Source: Bordetella parapertussis
GTDB lineage: Bacteria > Pseudomonadota > Gammaproteobacteria > Burkholderiales > Burkholderiaceae
DNA: 16,191 nt
Assembly: GCA_945901665.1 (NCBI GenBank)
Contig: CAMDLJ010000020.1
Span: forward strand, 1 to 16,191
Reading direction: 5' to 3'
The translations under genes and the position numbers were made by a program. The notes under the pieces are model-generated. The model made no database searches. It was not told where the DNA came from and worked only from the letters and a program-made list of their open reading frames with translations. Shown here piece by piece: positions 14,496 through 16,191 of this stretch; the first letter of the stretch is position 1, and the number at the start of each line of letters is the position of its first letter.

Positions 14496-15226
14496 CCCAG
14501 CGCTTGCAAATCGTTGTGGGTGAGCCAGCGCCACTGCCCGGGCAGCAAATCAGCTGGCAAGTGCAACTCGCCCATGGATGAGCGGTGCAAGACCTGCACG
14601 CGGTTGCCCACAGCGGCCAACATGCGCTTGACCTGGTGGTACTTGCCCTCGGTCAGGGTCAAGGCCACATGGTGGCTGCCCAGGGCCTGACAGGCCGCAG
14701 CGCGCACGGGTTGGGGGTCGTCGTCGAGCACCACACCGGCCAAGAGTTTTTCGATTTGTGGCGCGGTGATCGCGTCCACCGTGTGCACCTGATAAACCTT
14801 GGGCACGTGGTGGCGAGGAGAGGCCATGCGGTGGATGAACTGGCCGTCGTCACTGAGCAGCAGCAAACCCGTGGTGTCTTGGTCCAAGCGCCCCACGGCT
14901 TGCACCCCGTCGACCGCGCCCTTTTGGGGCCGCTGGCGCAAGGGTGCGGGCAGCAGGGAGTAAATGCTGGGCCAGGCCGAGGGCTTGCGAGAGCATTCGG
15001 TGCCCGCAGGCTTGTGCAGCATGAGGTGGGCACGTTCTCGGTACACCCATGCCTGGCCTTGCACTTCGAACGGCCAATCTGAACTGGCTTGGACCTCGAA
15101 CCAGGGGTCATCGCAGGTCTGCCATTGCCCATCGGTTTGCAGTCGAACACAAGCTTTTTGCACCAAGCCCACACACACCCGGCGGGTGCCAAACCCTTGG
15201 CTGTACAACAGGTCTTGCAACTCCAT
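14483..15226 (-). CDS. rsuA: RsuA-family 16S rRNA pseudouridine synthase
   Basis: RsuA converts U516 of 16S rRNA to pseudouridine. The 247-residue length fits. The N-terminal 50 residues form a degenerate S4-like RNA-binding domain (LQDLLYSQGFGTRR, then a Trp-rich stretch). The catalytic motif GRLDQDTTGLLLLSDDG (112-128) contains the active Asp115, preceded by HKPAG (71-75). EGKYHQVKRM (193-202) and the ending resemble the family. RluE/RluB-like relatives share these motifs, so rsuA rather than a close paralogue is likely but not proven. Its ATG shares one base with the stop of the CoA-transferase (TGATG on the minus strand, 15224-15228), which indicates translational coupling. Confidence 0.88.
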   Translation of the reverse strand: MELQDLLYSQGFGTRRVCVGLVQKACVRLQTDGQWQTCDDPWFEVQASSDWPFEVQGQAWVYRERAHLMLHKPAGTECSRKPSAWPSIYSLLPAPLRQRPQKGAVDGVQAVGRLDQDTTGLLLLSDDGQFIHRMASPRHHVPKVYQVHTVDAITAPQIEKLLAGVVLDDDPQPVRAAACQALGSHHVALTLTEGKYHQVKRMLAAVGNRVQVLHRSSMGELHLPADLLPGQWRWLTHNDLQALGYTP

Positions 15227-16191
15227 CAGGCCACCACCCCACGTTCGCGCAGGGTTTGAATTTGGGCCGTTGTCAAACCCATCTCGGCGAGTACCGCATC
15301 GGTGTCTTGCCCCAGCGCAGGGGCCAAGTTGCGCAAACCGCCAGGGGTGCGCGAGAGCTTGGGCACCACGCCCGGCACGCTCAGCAGGCTGCCATCGGCC
15401 AAGGTGATTTTTTCAATCATGCCGCGTGCCTGGTAATGCGTATCGTTGGCGATATCGGCAATGGAGTAAATGCGCCCGCCCGGAACTTGCGCATGCTCGA
15501 GCATGTCCAGCACCTGCTCCACCGAATGCTGCAAGGTATAGGCTTCGATAGCGGCGTCAATTTCCGTGACCCGCTTGACGCGCCCGGTGTTGTCGGCCAA
15601 GGCCGGGTCCTGGGCCAAATCCTCACGGCCTATGGCGAGCATCAGGCGCTTAAAGATGCTGTCGCCATTGCCCGCCACCAGGGCATAGCCACCGTCGTTG
15701 CAACGATATGCGTTGGTGGGCGCAATCCCGGGCAGGGCGCTGCCACCGGGCTCGCGCACCGCACCAAAGGCGCTGTGCTCGGGCAGCAAACTTTCCATGC
15801 AATTGAACACCGCTTCGTACAAAGCCATGTCGATCACCTGGCCCAGGCCACTGCGGTGGCGCTCGTGCAAGGCCATCAAAATGCCGATCACCCCGTGCAA
15901 GGACGCCAGGGTGTCGCCAATGCTCACGCCCACACGCACCGGCACGCGCCCCGGCTCGGCCGTGAGGTAGCGCAAGCCCCCCATGGCCTCGGCGACCACA
16001 CCAAAGCCGGGCTTGTCGCGCCACGGCCCGGTTTGTCCATAGCCACTGATGCGCAACACAATCAGCCGCGGGTTGAGGACTTGCAGCACCTCCGGGCCCA
16101 AGCCCCAGGCCTCCATGGCACCGGGGCGAAAGTTTTCAATCAAGACATCCGCTTCGGCGGCGAGTTGGCGCACGATCTCTTGGGCCTGGGG
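15226..16191 (-). CDS. CaiB/BaiF family III CoA-transferase, N-terminus beyond window edge
   Basis: Family III enzymes move CoA between carboxylic acids, using an active-site Asp to form an anhydride. The visible part is 321 codons open to the right edge; the frame continues upstream of the first in-frame start codon (GTG at 16173), reading PQAQEIV, so the true start and about 70-80 residues are missing compared with the usual 390-400. Typical blocks are ADVLIENFRPGAMEAWGLG, VLRISGYGQTGPWRDKPGFG, a short GGLRYLTAEPGR..PVRVGVSIGD stretch and GLGQVIDMALYEAVFN with the expected catalytic Asp (bases 15829-15831). The acid substrate cannot be told from sequence; formyl-, succinyl- or crotonobetaine-type partners are all possible. 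The stop is coupled to the rsuA start. Confidence 0.93.
   Translation of the reverse strand, partial: PQAQEIVRQLAAEADVLIENFRPGAMEAWGLGPEVLQVLNPRLIVLRISGYGQTGPWRDKPGFGVVAEAMGGLRYLTAEPGRVPVRVGVSIGDTLASLHGVIGILMALHERHRSGLGQVIDMALYEAVFNCMESLLPEHSAFGAVREPGGSALPGIAPTNAYRCNDGGYALVAGNGDSIFKRLMLAIGREDLAQDPALADNTGRVKRVTEIDAAIEAYTLQHSVEQVLDMLEHAQVPGGRIYSIADIANDTHYQARGMIEKITLADGSLLSVPGVVPKLSRTPGGLRNLAPALGQDTDAVLAEMGLTTAQIQTLRERGVVA

Noticed and set aside
1..16191. Search by eye for CRISPR arrays, tRNA/rRNA, insertion sequences, defence or prophage genes
   Set aside because: No regularly spaced repeats, tRNA-like folds, transposase motifs, terminal inverted repeats or defence domains were seen; all long stretches are occupied by ordinary chromosomal genes.

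Overview
The window looks like chromosomal DNA of a betaproteobacterium in the Burkholderiales, most likely Comamonadaceae (a Limnohabitans-, Rhodoferax- or Curvibacter-like bacterium). This rests on protein style, moderately high GC with frequent TTG and GCC codons, a glnA - DUF4124 - ntrB - ntrC order, and a CoA-transferase/RsuA neighbourhood. The genus is inference. There is no tRNA, rRNA, insertion sequence, prophage or CRISPR array. Both ends cut through genes: thyA on the left and a family III CoA-transferase on the right. No gene-free stretch exceeds about 225 bases.

Left part, plus strand (1-2289): thyA (5' end missing), an EamA/DMT permease and folA are packed tightly. ThyA turns 5,10-methylene-THF into dihydrofolate and FolA reduces it back, so the cluster encodes most of the thymidylate cycle. 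A short His-rich ORF follows that looks like an internally deleted DUF4337 gene. The ThyA here carries Lys where the family has a catalytic Tyr (E. coli Tyr94).

Minus strand, 2358-3802: three small genes follow in order of transcription: an unrecognised 224-residue protein, a secreted surface-adhesin-E-like protein and a 72-residue membrane protein. The divergent xth gene (exonuclease III, 3929-4717) lies across a 126-base spacer that holds a palindrome.

Centre, minus strand (4739-9528): this is the nitrogen-control operon. It runs glnA (glutamine synthetase), a DUF4124 periplasmic protein, ntrB (glnL) and ntrC (glnG). Upstream of glnA are a good sigma-54 promoter (9577-9592) and a nearly perfect NtrC site (9704-9720) about 145 bases farther up, so NtrC very probably controls its own operon. 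A perfect 12-bp stem-loop separates glnA from the downstream genes and probably sets the ratio of glutamine synthetase to NtrBC.

Next, minus strand (9750-13587): four tightly spaced genes are read as a secreted beta-propeller protein, a polysaccharide deacetylase-like protein, a sterol desaturase/fatty acid hydroxylase-family membrane enzyme and a CinA-N-like molybdopterin-binding-domain protein. The first three suggest an envelope function, but no pathway can be named.

Right part (13686-16191): an alpha/beta hydrolase on plus appears to have a leaderless transcript. It converges on rsuA-like, which is coupled by a TGATG overlap to the CoA-transferase. Most of the window is ordinary core genome. 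The points that deserve a second look are the ThyA substitution, the glnA control region and intercistronic hairpin, the DUF4337 remnant, and the uncharacterised 224-residue gene with its palindrome.
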